This document shows, piece after piece, positions 11,644 to 25,583 of a stretch of DNA of 64,000 nucleotides. The DNA is taken from contig NC_063442.1 of assembly GCF_020379485.1 (NCBI RefSeq), positions 15,126,009 through 15,190,008 of the forward strand, read 5' to 3'. The stretch's first letter is position 1. Every line of letters starts with the position of its first letter. Origin of the DNA: Brassica napus (taxonomy: Eukaryota > Streptophyta > Magnoliopsida > Brassicales > Brassicaceae). Under the pieces are notes generated by a model. It was not told the origin of the DNA. It worked only from the letters and a program-made list of their open reading frames with translations, and did not search any database. The position numbers and the translations under genes are program-made.

Positions 11644-13324
11644 TTATTGGCGAGAACTGAGGTCGCGGTTGTTGAAGTACAAGTTGCCTTGTAGATCAGG
11701 TGCAGAGACGGGGAGAGGAGTGAAGCCTTCGTAGTCTCCATTGGTTTTAGCAGAGCAGATGTCTGTCATATACCTTAACAGCTCATGGTTCTGTACGAAT
11801 GGTTGCTTGTTGTATTCCTCCCATGGCATCCACTGCAGAAAGAGAAGAGGTTTGTGAGTGTTTTGCTGGTTGAAGAGAGTCATTGAAAGGGTGTTACCTG
11901 AGCTGCCTCTATCTCAGACTCTTGTGCATTGATCTCCAAAGAAAGAGGCTTCATCATGCAGACAAAGAACAAATCTGATTTTTCAAAGAAAGCTTTGTGG
12001 GTTTGTCTGCCAAGATTTAAAAACAGACAAGACTCAGTTATGTTGTTGCAATATAAGCAGAGGATTGTGGTGGTTTTGGAGATGGAACCTGAAAGCCAAT
12101 ACTTGGACAAACTCTGTATCCACCTAAAAAAAAACATTATGATCAAAGAGTGGGGATTAGCTCTTGGGTCTCAATGTAAAAAATGTAAAAAGGTGGAAAG
12201 GCTTACTCCTGTCTCCTCTTTCACCTCTCTGACCGAGCCATCATGGATGTATTCTCCCTCATTGACTACTCCAGTGGGGAACTTCCAGATACCTTGGCCT
12301 TTAAATCTTCCTGTCTTCTCTTGAACCACTAGCACCTTTGGATTCAAAACACATAAACAGAGATGTGATCAAAGTCATTTCCATAAAGACACTGAAAATC
12401 TCATCTCACCTCTTTCTTGTGGTTTAGAACAAAGGCGGCTATGCCAACACGGTGAGATGCATTGGAAGGAAGGGTATGGTCTTGTTTTGGAATCCAATAC
12501 ACAAGCATCAAGTAGTTTTTCTCCGCGTGATGAAACCAGAATCCCTCCTACTCATCATAAACCACAACTAGTTTGTTATACAAAGAGTCTCCAAACAACT
12601 AACAAAGGGTAATAACAACAACACCTTAACAGCAGTTTCAGCAAGACCGATAAGCTGCCTCGGCAATTTGATCCACACTCCCTTCTTTCCCTGTGTACAC
12701 AAAGACAAGCAGCCACACAGCATTAGATCAGTTCAAAGAGCATATGACAAAGCCAAGTCTAGTGGGGAAAGTTGATTTCACTTTCTCCATTATCTTTTCT
12801 TGAAAAGAGAATACACTTTCTTTGCAGCAAAAGGTAACAAAAAGAGTCTCTCTGGCCCGCAGCATTAGCAATACAATAATTGTGATGAAGAGAGAGAGTG
12901 ACATCCACACATTAATCACCACAACGTTTTCAATGATTCTATGGAAGAGACCGGTTATTACAAACTCTGTCTTGATCAGATCAAATCTAACAAGAGGGAG
13001 AGTAACCTGAAGAGTCCAGTTAGAGAGAGAGGATCTGAGAAGTGCAGAGAAGGCAGAAGGATCCATGGGACGAGTCATCTCCGTCATGACGCCACCGTAC
13101 TTGTCCTCAACAGCCGGAAGCATTGTAACACCACCGTTCCTCGCCTCTTCTCCAACCATCGGATCCGTGGACATGAATCTGCTCCTCGTCAGGGAGTAAC
13201 TGCGAAACGTAGAGAACCCATCAGCCGGAAAACGTAGAAAGAGAGGAGAACGTAGACATCCATCACATGGCTTCTTCAACAATCTGATTAAACCATGGCT
13301 TTTCGCCACACGGCTAATCATCAT
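11644..13324 (-). CDS. NUDT2: Nudix hydrolase, NUDT2 type
   Basis: Seven exons, complement(11644..11832, 11898..12006, 12089..12123, 12207..12335, 12410..12547, 12625..12690, 13007..13324), encode 327 aa. The perfect Nudix box (GVVNEGE then seven residues then REVKEETGV, residues 196-218) gives the metal-binding Glu residues for cleaving nucleoside diphosphates linked to X. NUDT2 of Arabidopsis (At5g47650) acts on ADP-ribose and NADH and is linked to oxidative-stress tolerance. The N-terminal half has the plant-specific region KGVWIKLPRQLIGLAETAVKEGFWFHH. Start choice is open. ATG at 13174 (MSTDPMV) gives 277 aa, matching the Arabidopsis length. The in-frame ATG at 13324 adds 50 residues rich in Arg, Ser and Leu that resemble an organelle presequence. 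Confidence 0.93.
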
Positions 13325-14340
13325 CTTTCCGACAAGAAAAAAAAAGAAGAAGAAGAAGACAACTTTAAAACTCAATCACACATGATCTGGTCTTGTTACT
13401 CCCTCAATTCACAACCACAAGTTTCATTTTACGATGTAAATAGAAACAAACACACTTACCTTTCCCAAAACGTATGAAATCAATTAAAAAGGAAGGAAGG
13501 AACTTTCTGCATCAAATTCTATTTTTTAAAACATCTGTCAACATACAAAAAAGTATAACTTTGTAAGTTTCAAACCTTTGAAGTTTAAGGTCAAAAGAGT
13601 GTATGACACACGGTTGATTAGAAGAAACGAGTTTGCTCAGATCAATGCTACAGTTGTATCTTCTCAATCTTTAATAATAATATGATAATCTCTGGCAAAA
13701 GTGTATGTGATATAGTGTCGGGCTGTGCTGAGCCACCACAAGACAAAAAAAGTGTTTGGCTTGGCTTGTCCACGAAACAGTTACAAATCCGTGACGCGTA
13801 AGAAAACGACTCGAGTGAAGGATACAATGGATGTTATCTTACTTGTTTGAGGGTATAAACGTAAAAATACACAGAGTCGGACCAGAGGTTTTTTTTTTCT
13901 TTTTTTTACCCCTTTTGAACTGTAAATTTTTTACTTGGTTCGGTCTGATCCTTTCACGCCGCCCATTTTTCAATTTTTTTACCTTTTGCTTATGGAACTT
14001 CTCGCCGGTAACTGTCGGAAACGAGTCAGCGCATGTTGACGCATTCGATGATGGTACTAACAGTAGCCGTTCACTGAGAGAACTCAGGGAAACGTCGACG
14101 TTTTTGATAGATATTCTCGCTAGAGGTCTGGACAGGCTGACGTGGAGGAAAGAGGTCAGTTGACGCGCGGGTTTGCAAAGGGTGAGCTCGAGATGGAGAC
14201 TCAAGGTCGAGTCTCCAGAGATGGCACGTCTTGGTCTTGGGATGGTGTGTCTCTGAGGTAAAATCAGCAAACAGTTTTAAAACAAAACGAGTCGAGAGCT
14301 TTGTGGTTCGGTTGGTCATACTGTGAAAAGTAATTAATTT

Positions 14341-14443
14341 TGAGGTTTATTAGAGAAGCTAAACACATTCTTTGTTCTCTCTACATGTTTATTTGAGGTT
14401 TATTAGAGAAGCTAAACACATTCTTTGTTCTCTCTACATGTTT
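14341..14443. repeat. 53-bp tandem duplication
   Basis: A 50-bp sequence beginning TGAGGTTTATTAGAGAAGCT is present without mismatch at 14341-14390 and again at 14394-14443 (period 53). The identity indicates a recent duplication. Confidence 0.92.
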
Positions 14444-14601
14444 GGCTTGTGGTATCATTTGATTTTAGATTGGTTTAACTTCTCACCTTAATTAAAACAT
14501 TGAACTTTCGATCATATAGCTGATAGATTGATGTGGCTGTCATCACAACCTTGTACAGAGGTTGTTTATTCGGGCCTGAGTGTTGTGTATATACCACTTC
14601 T

Positions 14602-14677
14602 AAACACTATTAGTGTACATGTAGTTCTTTGATTCTAGATGACATTGATATGCTAAACACTATTAGTGTACATGTAA
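14602..14677. repeat. Short direct repeat upstream of L1L
   Basis: A block of about 22 bp, starting AAACACTATTAGTGTACATG, occurs twice near 14602 and 14656. TACACTAATAGTG-type palindromy is also visible within each unit. Confidence 0.7.
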
Positions 14678-15137
14678 TAAACATCTCAGTTTCTATCAGA
14701 CATTTTATGTTTAATAGGTGTAGCAAATATTTGTTTTATTTGCTGAGTTAGGAAGAGTTAAGTCTTACAAAACCAACTCAGTCAGTGGAGACCATTCCAT
14801 AGAGGCTCAACTGAAAGATTAAGATTAGGTTCTAGAGTTTTGTTATATTTTGGTTTAATTAAATCTACCACACTTTGTATTTTTACGGTATTGTGTTTAT
14901 AAGTTTCGAAATAAAGACAAAAAGGGTTTGGTGATTGGGATCTTGTAACGCCTGTGGGAGACGAAAAGGATCATCGGTTACATCGACTGTGACTGACACG
15001 TTCTTGAGCTTGTGAGGTCTGCAATTACATATGCTGACACTTGCCAAAAAAATTTTAGTTTTATTCTTTCTATCTCTCTTTATCTTCTTGTTTTCTTCAA
15101 ATGCACAAACACAAGCTCGTGGCTTTGAAGAAAGGAT

Positions 15138-15832
15138 ATGGAACGTGGAGGCTTCCATGGCTACGGCAAGTTCTCCCTCAACACCACCACCAATCCAGGT
15201 AATGTTATTTTAAGTTGCATGTGAAAACATTCTCTCATGTTGTAATTCTTCCAATGTTACCAGGGAAGCTTTTGATGGCAGAGAGCGGCATGCAGCTACC
15301 AGAACCCAACCAGCCTACCAAAACCGCTAACGGCGGCCAAGAGGAGTGCACGGTGAGAGAGCAAGACAGGTTCATGCCTATCGCCAACGTGATACGGATC
15401 ATGCGGAGGATCTTACCTGCTCACGCCAAGATCTCTGACGACTCCAAGGAGACGATCCAAGAGTGTGTCTCCGAGTACATCAGCTTCGTAACAGGGGAGG
15501 CCAATGAGCGTTGCCAGCGGGAACAGCGCAAGACCATCACTGCCGAGGATGTCTTGTGGGCAATGAGCAAGCTCGGTTTTGATGATTACATCGAACCCTT
15601 AACATTGTATCTCCACCGCTACAGAGAGTTGGAGGGTGATAGAGGAGTAAACTGCGGTGTTGGATCCGTTAGTATGACCAATGGCATGGTGCTCAAGAGG
15701 CCTAATGGTACCATGGCCGAGTATGGTCCCTACGGGACTATGGCGCCGTACCGTTATCATCATCAGAACGGGTTTGCTTACAGTGGTAACGACCCTAATT
15801 CTAAAATGGGTGGTTCATCATCTAGTTTTTGA
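15138..15832 (+). CDS. L1L: LEC1-type NF-Y subunit B (NF-YB6, LEC1-LIKE)
   Basis: Two exons, join(15138..15198, 15264..15832), encode 209 aa. The N-terminus [12 protein letters not shown] matches Arabidopsis L1L (At5g47670). The B domain runs from [20 protein letters not shown] (about residue 52) to [11 protein letters not shown]. At the key class position it has Asp79 (KISDDSK), the residue that defines LEC1-type B subunits needed for embryo function; NF-YB2 nearby has Lys there. L1L drives seed maturation genes with NF-YC and bZIP partners. The C-terminus stops at GGSSSSF, about 20 residues before the Arabidopsis protein, which carries an extra GASGARVEVF-type tail. The start was chosen because the upstream frame at 15031 is a different reading frame and because exon 1 splices in phase. 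Confidence 0.93.
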
Positions 15833-16055
15833 ACACAAAGTTTTCAAGCAAAAAAACAATGATGCTTTGTCTCTATGTATCTTCTCCTTGAACGAACCTA
15901 GTGTTTTCATTTGATCTTTTCATGTGATAAACTGTGTCAATAAAGCATTAGGTTCCAAACAGCACGATTGTGATCTTGACTCAACATAAATAAAAGGACT
16001 TAAAACATTCAAAATTCAAATTCTCAGCTACAGAACAGATATGCATAATCTTCAT

Positions 16056-17263
16056 TTAGCTACCACTTTCCAGAGGAGCTTCAACGCATACCTTCTTCCT
16101 CTCCAGATGATCATCTTCCTCTTGATGCTCTTCAGAGAGACGTTCCGATTTCGAACAGTCTACTAAAGGATCAACTCCAGTTCGTTTCCTCTGTGGAATC
16201 ACAGTGAAGAAGGATGTTTTCCAGTCCCTCGTCTCAAGAAACTTAACGAGTATCTCCAAAACTTGGTTCACAGTGAGAACCTAAATCAATAAGGTCTTGC
16301 TTAGAAAAGTATATGCAACAAAAAAAAAAGAGCAAATGCAGTAGAGCTTAATGAGACAATTGAAGTGTGTGCATACCTGAGAACTTGACATTTTCATATA
16401 CTCTCCTATAGGGAGTTTAGCTGTTTTAATGCCTTGTTCTTGTGCCTTGTTCATGGTGATCCCTTTGAACCTGTTCCGATCCACCAAGCCACCAATAATG
16501 TAGATATCCTTAGGGTCAAGATCCTCTAAAATGGTTTCAGAGTCCGCAGTAAGGTACACCAGATTCTCTTTCCTATCAGCCATGGCCTCAATGTAACACC
16601 CACTCTCCTTCTCTATAAACCATTTCTCAAAACCTGGAAGCTTATCAAGCTGAGTGCTCATCTCCCCTTGCACTCCCGTTAGCCACATATGACAAGGAGA
16701 AGAGCTTCTCCCATTCACCGCATAGCAATACATTATCTGAACATTTAACAAACAAAGTTTGAAGCTTTGCATACAAGAATGGAGTAAAGTTTGAAACTTT
16801 AGCATGACCCCACCTGCTGAACGAGGCTGGAGATCTCAGACTCGGACATGAGATGCGCGAAGTCGACATCTATGACGATGTTCTGTCCGATTTCTTTAGC
16901 TTTGGTGAGCCTCTCCATCTTCTTCTCTTTCTCCTCTGACCTCTTCTCCATTCTCTCCTTTCTGAGACTCCTCCTCGACTCGATCAGCTTCAGCCTCTCT
17001 TCCTCGGTGGCGTTGGCTAGGGTCTCTTCCCACTCCTTGTGCTTTCTCTCGCCTTCTTTCCTCTTGTGCTCCTTCTCTTGCGCCTTCTTCTCCGCTTTCT
17101 TCGCTTCGTATCTTTGCTGCTTCAGTTGTTTCTTCTGGGCGTTCTTAGAGAGAGGTTTCTCTTCCGCCGGAGGGGGAGGGGAGAGGTTGACCGGAGTCGG
17201 TTCGGAATCTGGTTTAAGCTGGTTATTGAGGCTGGTGTCATCATTTTCCGACGCCGCCGCCAT
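16056..17263 (-). CDS. TRM10: tRNA (guanine-N1) methyltransferase, TRM10 family
   Basis: Three exons, complement(16056..16280, 16377..16736, 16814..17263), encode 344 aa, the same length as Arabidopsis At5g47680. Residues about 35-120 are a Lys/Glu/Arg-rich basic, probably helical segment. The SPOUT methyltransferase domain follows: [20 protein letters not shown], then [13 protein letters not shown], then [16 protein letters not shown] and [21 protein letters not shown], the knotted SAM-binding segments with the conserved Asp before [13 protein letters not shown]10 enzymes methylate purine 9 of tRNA. The C-terminal about 35 residues are acidic and charged. The start is the first ATG at 17263; the codon nine bases upstream is ATT. 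Long antisense frames opposite exon 1 are shadows of its skewed composition. Confidence 0.93.
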
Positions 17264-17374
17264 TGCCGCCAATGGAAGAGAGCAGAGGGCGGCTAAAGAA
17301 AGGGAAACCCGTATGTGGAGGAGCGACTTGATACGGCGCCGTTAATTAGGAAACACATTTGAACTCCACACCAC

Positions 17375-17405
17375 TGGGCTTTTCATAACTCATATATAAG
17401 GCCCA
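17375..17405 (-). promoter_or_regulatory. Paired site II (TGGGCY) elements upstream of TRM10
   Basis: TGGGCT at 17375-17380 and, on the opposite strand, TGGGCC at 17400-17405 lie 112-142 bp upstream of the TRM10 start. Site II elements bound by TCP factors are common in plant genes for translation and mitochondrial functions. The role here is inferred from motif and position only. Confidence 0.5.
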
Positions 17406-18049
17406 CTAATGAAGTGTTTTGGAAGGGGCCAAGCCTATGCGTTTTTACCCCTAAACCATAAGCCAAAGTACCTGCCTAAAACCCTGAAACCAGATCCAAA
17501 ACGCTATAGAAAAATATCCGAACGGACTTATCAGTTTAATATTTAGAATTTAGATATAACTCGGACCGAACCGAAATTTGAATCCGAAAATATCCAAAAT
17601 TAGTTAAATATGCTATTGTTTTTATATATTTTAAGGTAATTTAGATATTTTATAGTATTCTAAAGATTTTTGTAGTTTTTTATTAGTTATTTTGAATATT
17701 TTTAATTAGTTTAGATAATTTAATTAATTTTAATTAAATTTGTGAATAATTTATATATATTAAAATTTTATGTCAATTTTTTGGGTCTTAAAAAATATTT
17801 TTTAACGATTTCAGACATTAGTTCCAATCTGATCAAAACCAAATCCAGAAGGAACCAAAGTGAACCGATCCAATATTTAGTAAAACTCGAATGGGACTTA
17901 TGAACATAATACCGAAAATCCAAAAATTCGAATCAACCGAACCGAAACCGACGGCCCCGAACGCCCATGCCTAGTAGGGGCAAGCAAAATATCAGAATCC
18001 GAATTTTATTAAACCATACCAAAAATTACTTACGAGTATCAGAAAATAC

Positions 18050-18052
<3 letters not shown>

Positions 18053-18082
<30 letters not shown>
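18053..18082. repeat. (AT)n microsatellite
   Basis: An uninterrupted AT run of about 30 bp inside a degraded hAT-like repeat. Confidence 0.9.
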
Positions 18083-18086
<4 letters not shown>

Positions 18087-18258
18087 TTTACAATATTGTA
18101 CTTATATTAATAATTACAATAATCTATTCAAAATTATATCATAAATTTGAATATATTTGTTATTTGAATAATTAGATATTATAATTATTTTCAGTATATT
18201 CAGATATTTTTGATCATTTTCGAATAGTCTAAGAGATGTATGGATTAGGCTTAACACC

Positions 18259-18440
18259 TTTTTTTTTTTATAACTTTGGTGTAATCCCAAAGGCTTTTCA
18301 GGTCTAATGATTAATCACCAAGAGGTTCATAAAAATTCGGATTTTCTTACTACTTAAAGGGTCTATGAATGGCCAAGGAGAATCGAACCCAAGGCGGAAG
18401 CTCCAGCTGAAACTTTTTTACCACTAGGCCAAAACCATTT
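18259..18440 (-). mobile_element. tRNA-derived SINE
   Basis: On the minus strand a pol III box A (TGGCCTAGTGG, 18421-18431) and box B (GTTCGATTC, 18380-18388) are followed by a body of about 110 bp and an A-run at 18259-18271. This is the layout of plant tRNA-derived SINEs. No target duplication could be identified, so it is probably old. Confidence 0.7.
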
Positions 18441-18618
18441 GGTTTGGATCTGAATCAGAACTGATATGAAAATACATATTTGGATCTGGATCCAAACCTA
18501 CAATAAAGTATCTATTGAGTTGTCCTACCCAAAATCTGGTCAGAAATCCGAATTATCTGAAACACCTAATACATATTAAGTATATTTAGATGTTTCAGTA
18601 TATTTTTTGTATAATATA

Positions 18619-18856
18619 CTCTCTCCATTCTACAAAAATAGATTTTCTAGTGTTTTTACTCAAATTGAAAAAACACATTAAATTGCTATAATAAACATAT
18701 CATTTTTGAATTTCAATGTCAATAACTTTTAACCAGAAATAATTTAATTAAGTCTATTAATTATTTTGAAATTCACAATTTTTTTGTCAAAAACATAAAA
18801 ATCTATATTTGTGAAACAAGGTTTTTTCTAAAACATCTATCTTAACGGATAGGGAG
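18619..18856. mobile_element. Stowaway-type MITE
   Basis: A 238-bp element with terminal inverted repeats CTCTCTCCATTCTACAAAAA and, at the other end, the reverse complement of CTCCCTATCCGTTAAGAT. It is flanked by TA on both sides (18617-18618 and 18857-18858). The CTCCCTCC-like ends and TA duplication are the Stowaway (Tc1/mariner) signature. Confidence 0.75.
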
Positions 18857-19541
18857 TATATTAAGTTTCAGGTTTTTAGGTATAGTTTCTGTTTAGTAAA
18901 ATTATAGATTCATATAGTGTATCTACTTGGAAACATCATTAGGGGTGTGTTTTAGTATCTACTTGGAAACATCATATTAGTGTCTGTGGTCTGTAGCAAG
19001 CAACCCTTTTTGTCTAACTGCAGTATGTACGGTCGTTGTTTCCAAATGATTGTGAAACGGCTTTGAAGAACCCTTAGGAATCTGTGAGATAAACGGTACT
19101 GCTCTCATCACATTTAGGAATGTCGTGGATACACTGGGTATCTTCGGCTTAAACTACAGAACAAAACTACATCAATGATCGGATCTCACATCTCTTCCTT
19201 ACAAAAATCCTTCCAAAAACTTGCAAGAAAGGGACAAAAATAAATCACACAAACCAAGGTAGTGGAAGCCGCATTGATATTGGCATCTGACGTGTAACAC
19301 TTGTTCTGTCTTTATATCTTTCTTCCACCTTTATCATTTTTATAGCAATTAGATGATATATCGCTGTCACGTAACCTCGTAATCATCTTTAACACAAGCC
19401 CGATCGTCCTTATCTGCCAGCAAACCGATAGGTTCATGAGTTTTACACGTGCCCACAAGCCAAAGTTGTGATCATCTCTTTTGATTCTCATCTCTGCTTC
19501 TCTTGGATTCTCAGGCTCGGCATAACTTCTTGGTGACTTCC

Positions 19542-21944
<2,403 letters not shown>

Positions 21945-22115
21945 AGCTTGTTATAGAACGCAAAATCATGTGTACATTGTTTAAGTTTGTGTGTCATGAG
22001 AGGCAATAAAAGTGTGTTAGAAATCAAACTAATATTGATACATATACACTGAAGTGAATTTGTAATGCCAGTGATGTTTAAGTCTAGCCACAACTCTTAT
22101 GGGAGCGCCTGAGAT

Positions 22116-22403
22116 TAGGGCTGCGATTTTGAACCGTACCGAACCTAAATTTTTGGTTAATTCAGTTTTAGTTCGGTTCGGTTACTTCGGTTTTTTTTTA
22201 AAAAAGAAGCTATAACCAAATCATACTAATACCCCGAACCGAACTAATTAAATTTCAAACCAAAATTAACCAAATTTATCTAAAATTTTAACAAAAATAA
22301 ACCAAAATATAAAATAAAAAACTTTGGTAGGATTTTCAAATATCAGACTAGTCACGGAAAGACAAACTAACCGAAAACCAAACTACTTGAACCCGCAGGC
22401 TTA
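22116..22403. mobile_element. Nonautonomous hAT-like element, CCGAAC family
   Basis: Inverted ends TAGGGCTGCGATTTTGAA and TAAGCCTGCGGGTTCAA (reverse strand) bound a 288-bp AT-rich body containing CGAACCGAA-type motifs. The flanking 8-mers CCTGAGAT and CGTGAGAT match at 7 of 8 positions, as expected for the 8-bp target duplication of hAT transposons. It lies between the convergent 3' ends of AACT1 and the SEC14 gene. Confidence 0.72.
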
Positions 22404-22715
22404 CGTGAGATGATAAACCAGCACTCACCCAGGTGCTTAGGGAGTTGAGAGAAACATTTTCCATAACTACTAATAAATTTTCTACAAATGTCTATCCATA
22501 TATAGGATCAAATAATAAGGCTATACATGAATCCAGGAGTTCATTCAGTACAAGATTTTATTCTCTTTTCTTCACTTTAAATTTGCATGGCTATGGAGAT
22601 GACAGAGCTCAGTGCTCAGTACTTGCTCATTTGAATGGCTAGCTCAACTGTAAAATGCATCTTAATTGTAAAGCCATCCCTCAGAAGCATTCAGGGTTCA
22701 TCATCTTCCAAGTTC

Positions 22716-24588
22716 TCATGGACTGGCTTTTCTGTCATCAACCGGCTTGCTCAGATCATTGCAGTTCTCGAACTTGTGCAGTTTTGATTCTATGGTTTTG
22801 GCCATCTCAACACGTTCAGCTACAGGCTCAGGGAAACCAACGTGGAAAGAACCTTGCTTTGCAGGTTCTGCTTGTCCCTGGGTTTCATAATGGTGTTTCA
22901 CATAGTTGTATAGCTGTTGGTGGAAAGGATGATCAACAGAAAAACAATCTACACTCTGAGTATGGTGAGATGACCCTGAGCTTCCTCTTCTACAGAAATG
23001 TGGGAGGGATGTGTAGTCCATAATCTACAAAAGCAGCCACAAAAAATTTAGAGAAACTTTTGCATTTTCACACCAAAAAAATCATAAGCAAAAATGCAAT
23101 CATATATACCTTCAATAACTCATCCTTTCCGCAACCAGATAACACATGAACTTTTTTCCTCGTCCTCTCTTGTAAAAGAGGTTTTACAACCTGTTTTCGC
23201 ACATATACATGCTTGAGTAGCTAACACTCCGAGTTGCAAAAATAGAAGGGAATAATAGCAAGAGGCTTTACCTTCCAACAGGCGGAAAATATATACGGAG
23301 CGTTGACAACATAATATGTGTTTGTCTTCTCTGGATAGTTCAGATCATCAATGGTCGATATGATAGTCACTAACTGCATCAAAATAAGTTATAAAGAAGA
23401 GTATGAAAATGAATTCATGAACTTATTGTAACTTGCAGTATCATTATTCATGATTCATGATTCATGATTCATACCTTAATTTGGCTGAGGGCTGAAAGTT
23501 TCAACCCTGTCATGTCTAGAACCTTGACGCAGGTGGTGATTGGCCGCCCATTCTTCTTAGATACAGAAGGCTGCAAGAGCGTTTTATACACATTACAGCA
23601 AGAAAGAAACCGAAAAAAAAAGAAGTTTAGTCATTTGACATGTAACTCTCACCAGTAGTACACGGTCTCTGTATTCATTGATTTGGATGTGTGATTGGAC
23701 ATAGTAGTGAACCTGTGTGTGGAAGAAGAGAAGCATGTTCAAATTTGTTTCTCACTTGATCTTGTGAAGAACTAGGACAAAAAAAATGAAGCAACTTACA
23801 GAAGCTTTGTCGAATGTGCTGAGGCCAACACCAATAGCAAACACAGGCAAGCCCTAAACATCAAGGTTAGCACCACTTAAGAACTAAAAAAAGATATGCC
23901 CAAAAAAAAAGGCAATGAGGAGATACCTCTCTGGTGTAACCTGAAATTCCTATGAGCTGAGAATCACGTACGTCCCTGTACAGCTCACTAGGAACAATAG
24001 GTTTCTGCGTAAACCAAAAAACATGATTTAATGTTCATACAACACAGAGCTTATAAAAACACAACACACACAGACAAGAAGAGAGAAAATGAATGACTCA
24101 CGGATAAGATACTGTCAATTTGATTATCCACCCTCCAACGCAAACACTCAACCAGCTGAAAGTAAATTACACAAGAAAAAAAAAAGAGAAGGATGAAACC
24201 AGACACATTCAGAAACCAGATAACGAAGTGTTTTAGGAGATGTAACATACCATTGTATGAGCTTTAATTACGTTCCAATCTCGTGCTTTTAGAAAACGAA
24301 TCAAAGTCTCCCTCAGGTATCCCTGATGGACATTCTGCAGATTCACAACAATGAAAATAAGAAGCTTGGAGCAGGGAAAGAAACCATTCTAGCTCTCAAA
24401 GAACCCAACATACCTTAAATGTTGTCTTCAATGGCTCCTCAACTGGCACGAAGTTTTACTCAGTTAAGTACTTACTATAAATATAAGCAAATTCAAGCAA
24501 AAAACAGAAACAGATGAGAAGAAAAGGTGAGACCTTTATCTATGAGCTCCTGGAAATCATCAATGGCTTGTTCCGAGACGATCCCCAT
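22716..24588 (-). CDS. SEC14-like phosphatidylinositol transfer protein
   Basis: Eleven exons, complement(22716..23024, 23110..23190, 23272..23373, 23475..23570, 23653..23712, 23800..23853, 23927..24004, 24102..24155, 24251..24334, 24414..24442, 24534..24588), encode 333 aa and match Arabidopsis At5g47730. The N-terminal CRAL-TRIO-N helices contain LIRFLKARDWNVIKAHTML (about 39-57). The CRAL-TRIO lipid pocket follows with GLPVFAIGVGLSTFD, RPITTCVKVLDMTGLKLSAL, YPEKTNTYYVVNAPYIFSACW and KVHVLSGCGKDELLK, the Sec14 signature. It is a compact SEC14 without nodulin or GOLD domains. Phosphoinositide or phosphatidylcholine exchange between membranes is inferred from the family. It ends KASP, several residues short of the Arabidopsis tail. 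Confidence 0.93.
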
Positions 24589-25583
24589 TGTTCTTCCTCA
24601 AAAAGAGAGTAAAATTCCAAGATCGACTCTCTTTTTATTTTCTCCTCTTGTCACGTTGCACCGAACTAATATTAGTTAGTCCATCATTAAAGGTGAACGA
24701 GGTGGTGGTAGGAGAGACAGCAAAACACCCCCGACAGATATTAACTCATTGTCTTTAACATAAGAACTACTTTGACATAGACTTGTCGTAATATCACCTC
24801 CAAACGTTCTAAAAGTCTAAACCAAAATTTAAAGAAGAGCTTCAGATTTCTTTCCGTGTCTGTTGGTTATGTTTGAATAATCAAAATCCTATCTTGTCTT
24901 AAAGTCTTGAGCTTTTTTCAATGAACTAACGGAACAAATGAGAGAAAGATTTAAACTTTGAAATTAAGGAAACGTTATTTGTAAGCGGTATATGCAGTTT
25001 CATGTTAATCACTTACTATAAATACACTAATGAACTCGTTGTGGGATTTGGTGAGTCTTTGTCTTTTACTGGTAAAAGAAAGCTCAAAAAGAAGAGATAA
25101 TGGTATATTCAAAGTTGGTCTCTCTTTGAGTCTCTACTATTCAAAACCTTTAGAAACGTTTTAATTTACTTTTCAATTGGTAAATTTCCTATAAAGAATG
25201 AGTAAATTTACGGCGTATTAGAAGGTTTAGAGGCCGGCGATAGCTATGAATGGGTCTACTCTCTCTATGTGTGTGTTATTCAAAGGTCAATTTCCTTGTA
25301 ATGGCAAAACATGACTATAGCGCACTAAAAAAAGTCTTTCTTTGTGATTTGTAGTGCAAAAGCCAACAATAAAAGACAAAACCAACTTGTTGAACTTTGC
25401 CTTTTGGCTCCTTGAATTGCTTTTCTTCATCAATATCTTTGTGCTAGTTATGCATGGGAAATCGAAAGTCTAACACCACCAAACTAATGATAGTACACCG
25501 TCAAAATAATGATGATTCATTTAACGGGTTGGCGTCGTTAACTTAAGTGTAAAATTTTCAATTTTAAAATATTTAGGTGTTAA
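24589..25583. other. Promoter side of the SEC14 gene and repeat flank
   Basis: No gene is seen. The first few hundred bases are SEC14 promoter and 5' UTR. A segment at 25346-25455 has a diverged copy at 27756-27860, on the other side of the Helitron that starts at 25584. Confidence 0.5.

Larger units (their letters stand above)
13325..15137. other. Intergenic between NUDT2 and the LEC1-like gene
   Basis: Divergent promoter space. It contains two small repeats listed separately and several open frames around 13831-14319 that overlap on both strands without recognisable domains. In Arabidopsis a trihelix-type gene (At5g47660) lies between NUDT2 and NF-YB6; I find no trace of it here, which fits loss after polyploidy. 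Confidence 0.5.
17406..19541. other. Repeat-rich intergenic region
   Basis: Holds CCGAAC-rich hAT-like remnants: one ends GCCCATGCCTA at 17973, and another starts TAGGGGCAAGC at 17975, nearly head to tail. It also holds an (AT)n tract at 18053-18082, a minus-strand SINE (18259-18440) and a Stowaway MITE (18619-18856). A 21-bp direct repeat sits at 18919-18939 and 18955-18975. No gene is supported. The last few hundred bases are the AACT1 promoter. Confidence 0.6.

Noticed and set aside
13839..14319. Overlapping frames on both strands (110, 143 and 82 codons)
   Set aside because: No domain, mutually overlapping, and no trace of the trihelix gene expected here by synteny.
15031..15213. 60-codon + frame with a signal-peptide-like start before L1L
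   Set aside because: Different frame from L1L and overlapping its first exon; no known family.
16848..17345. 165-codon + strand Ser/Phe/Leu-rich frame
   Set aside because: Antisense shadow of the Lys/Glu/Arg-rich N-terminus of TRM10.
18380..18431. Box A and box B resembling a tRNA gene
   Set aside because: No cloverleaf closes; followed by a body and A-tail, so it is a SINE head.
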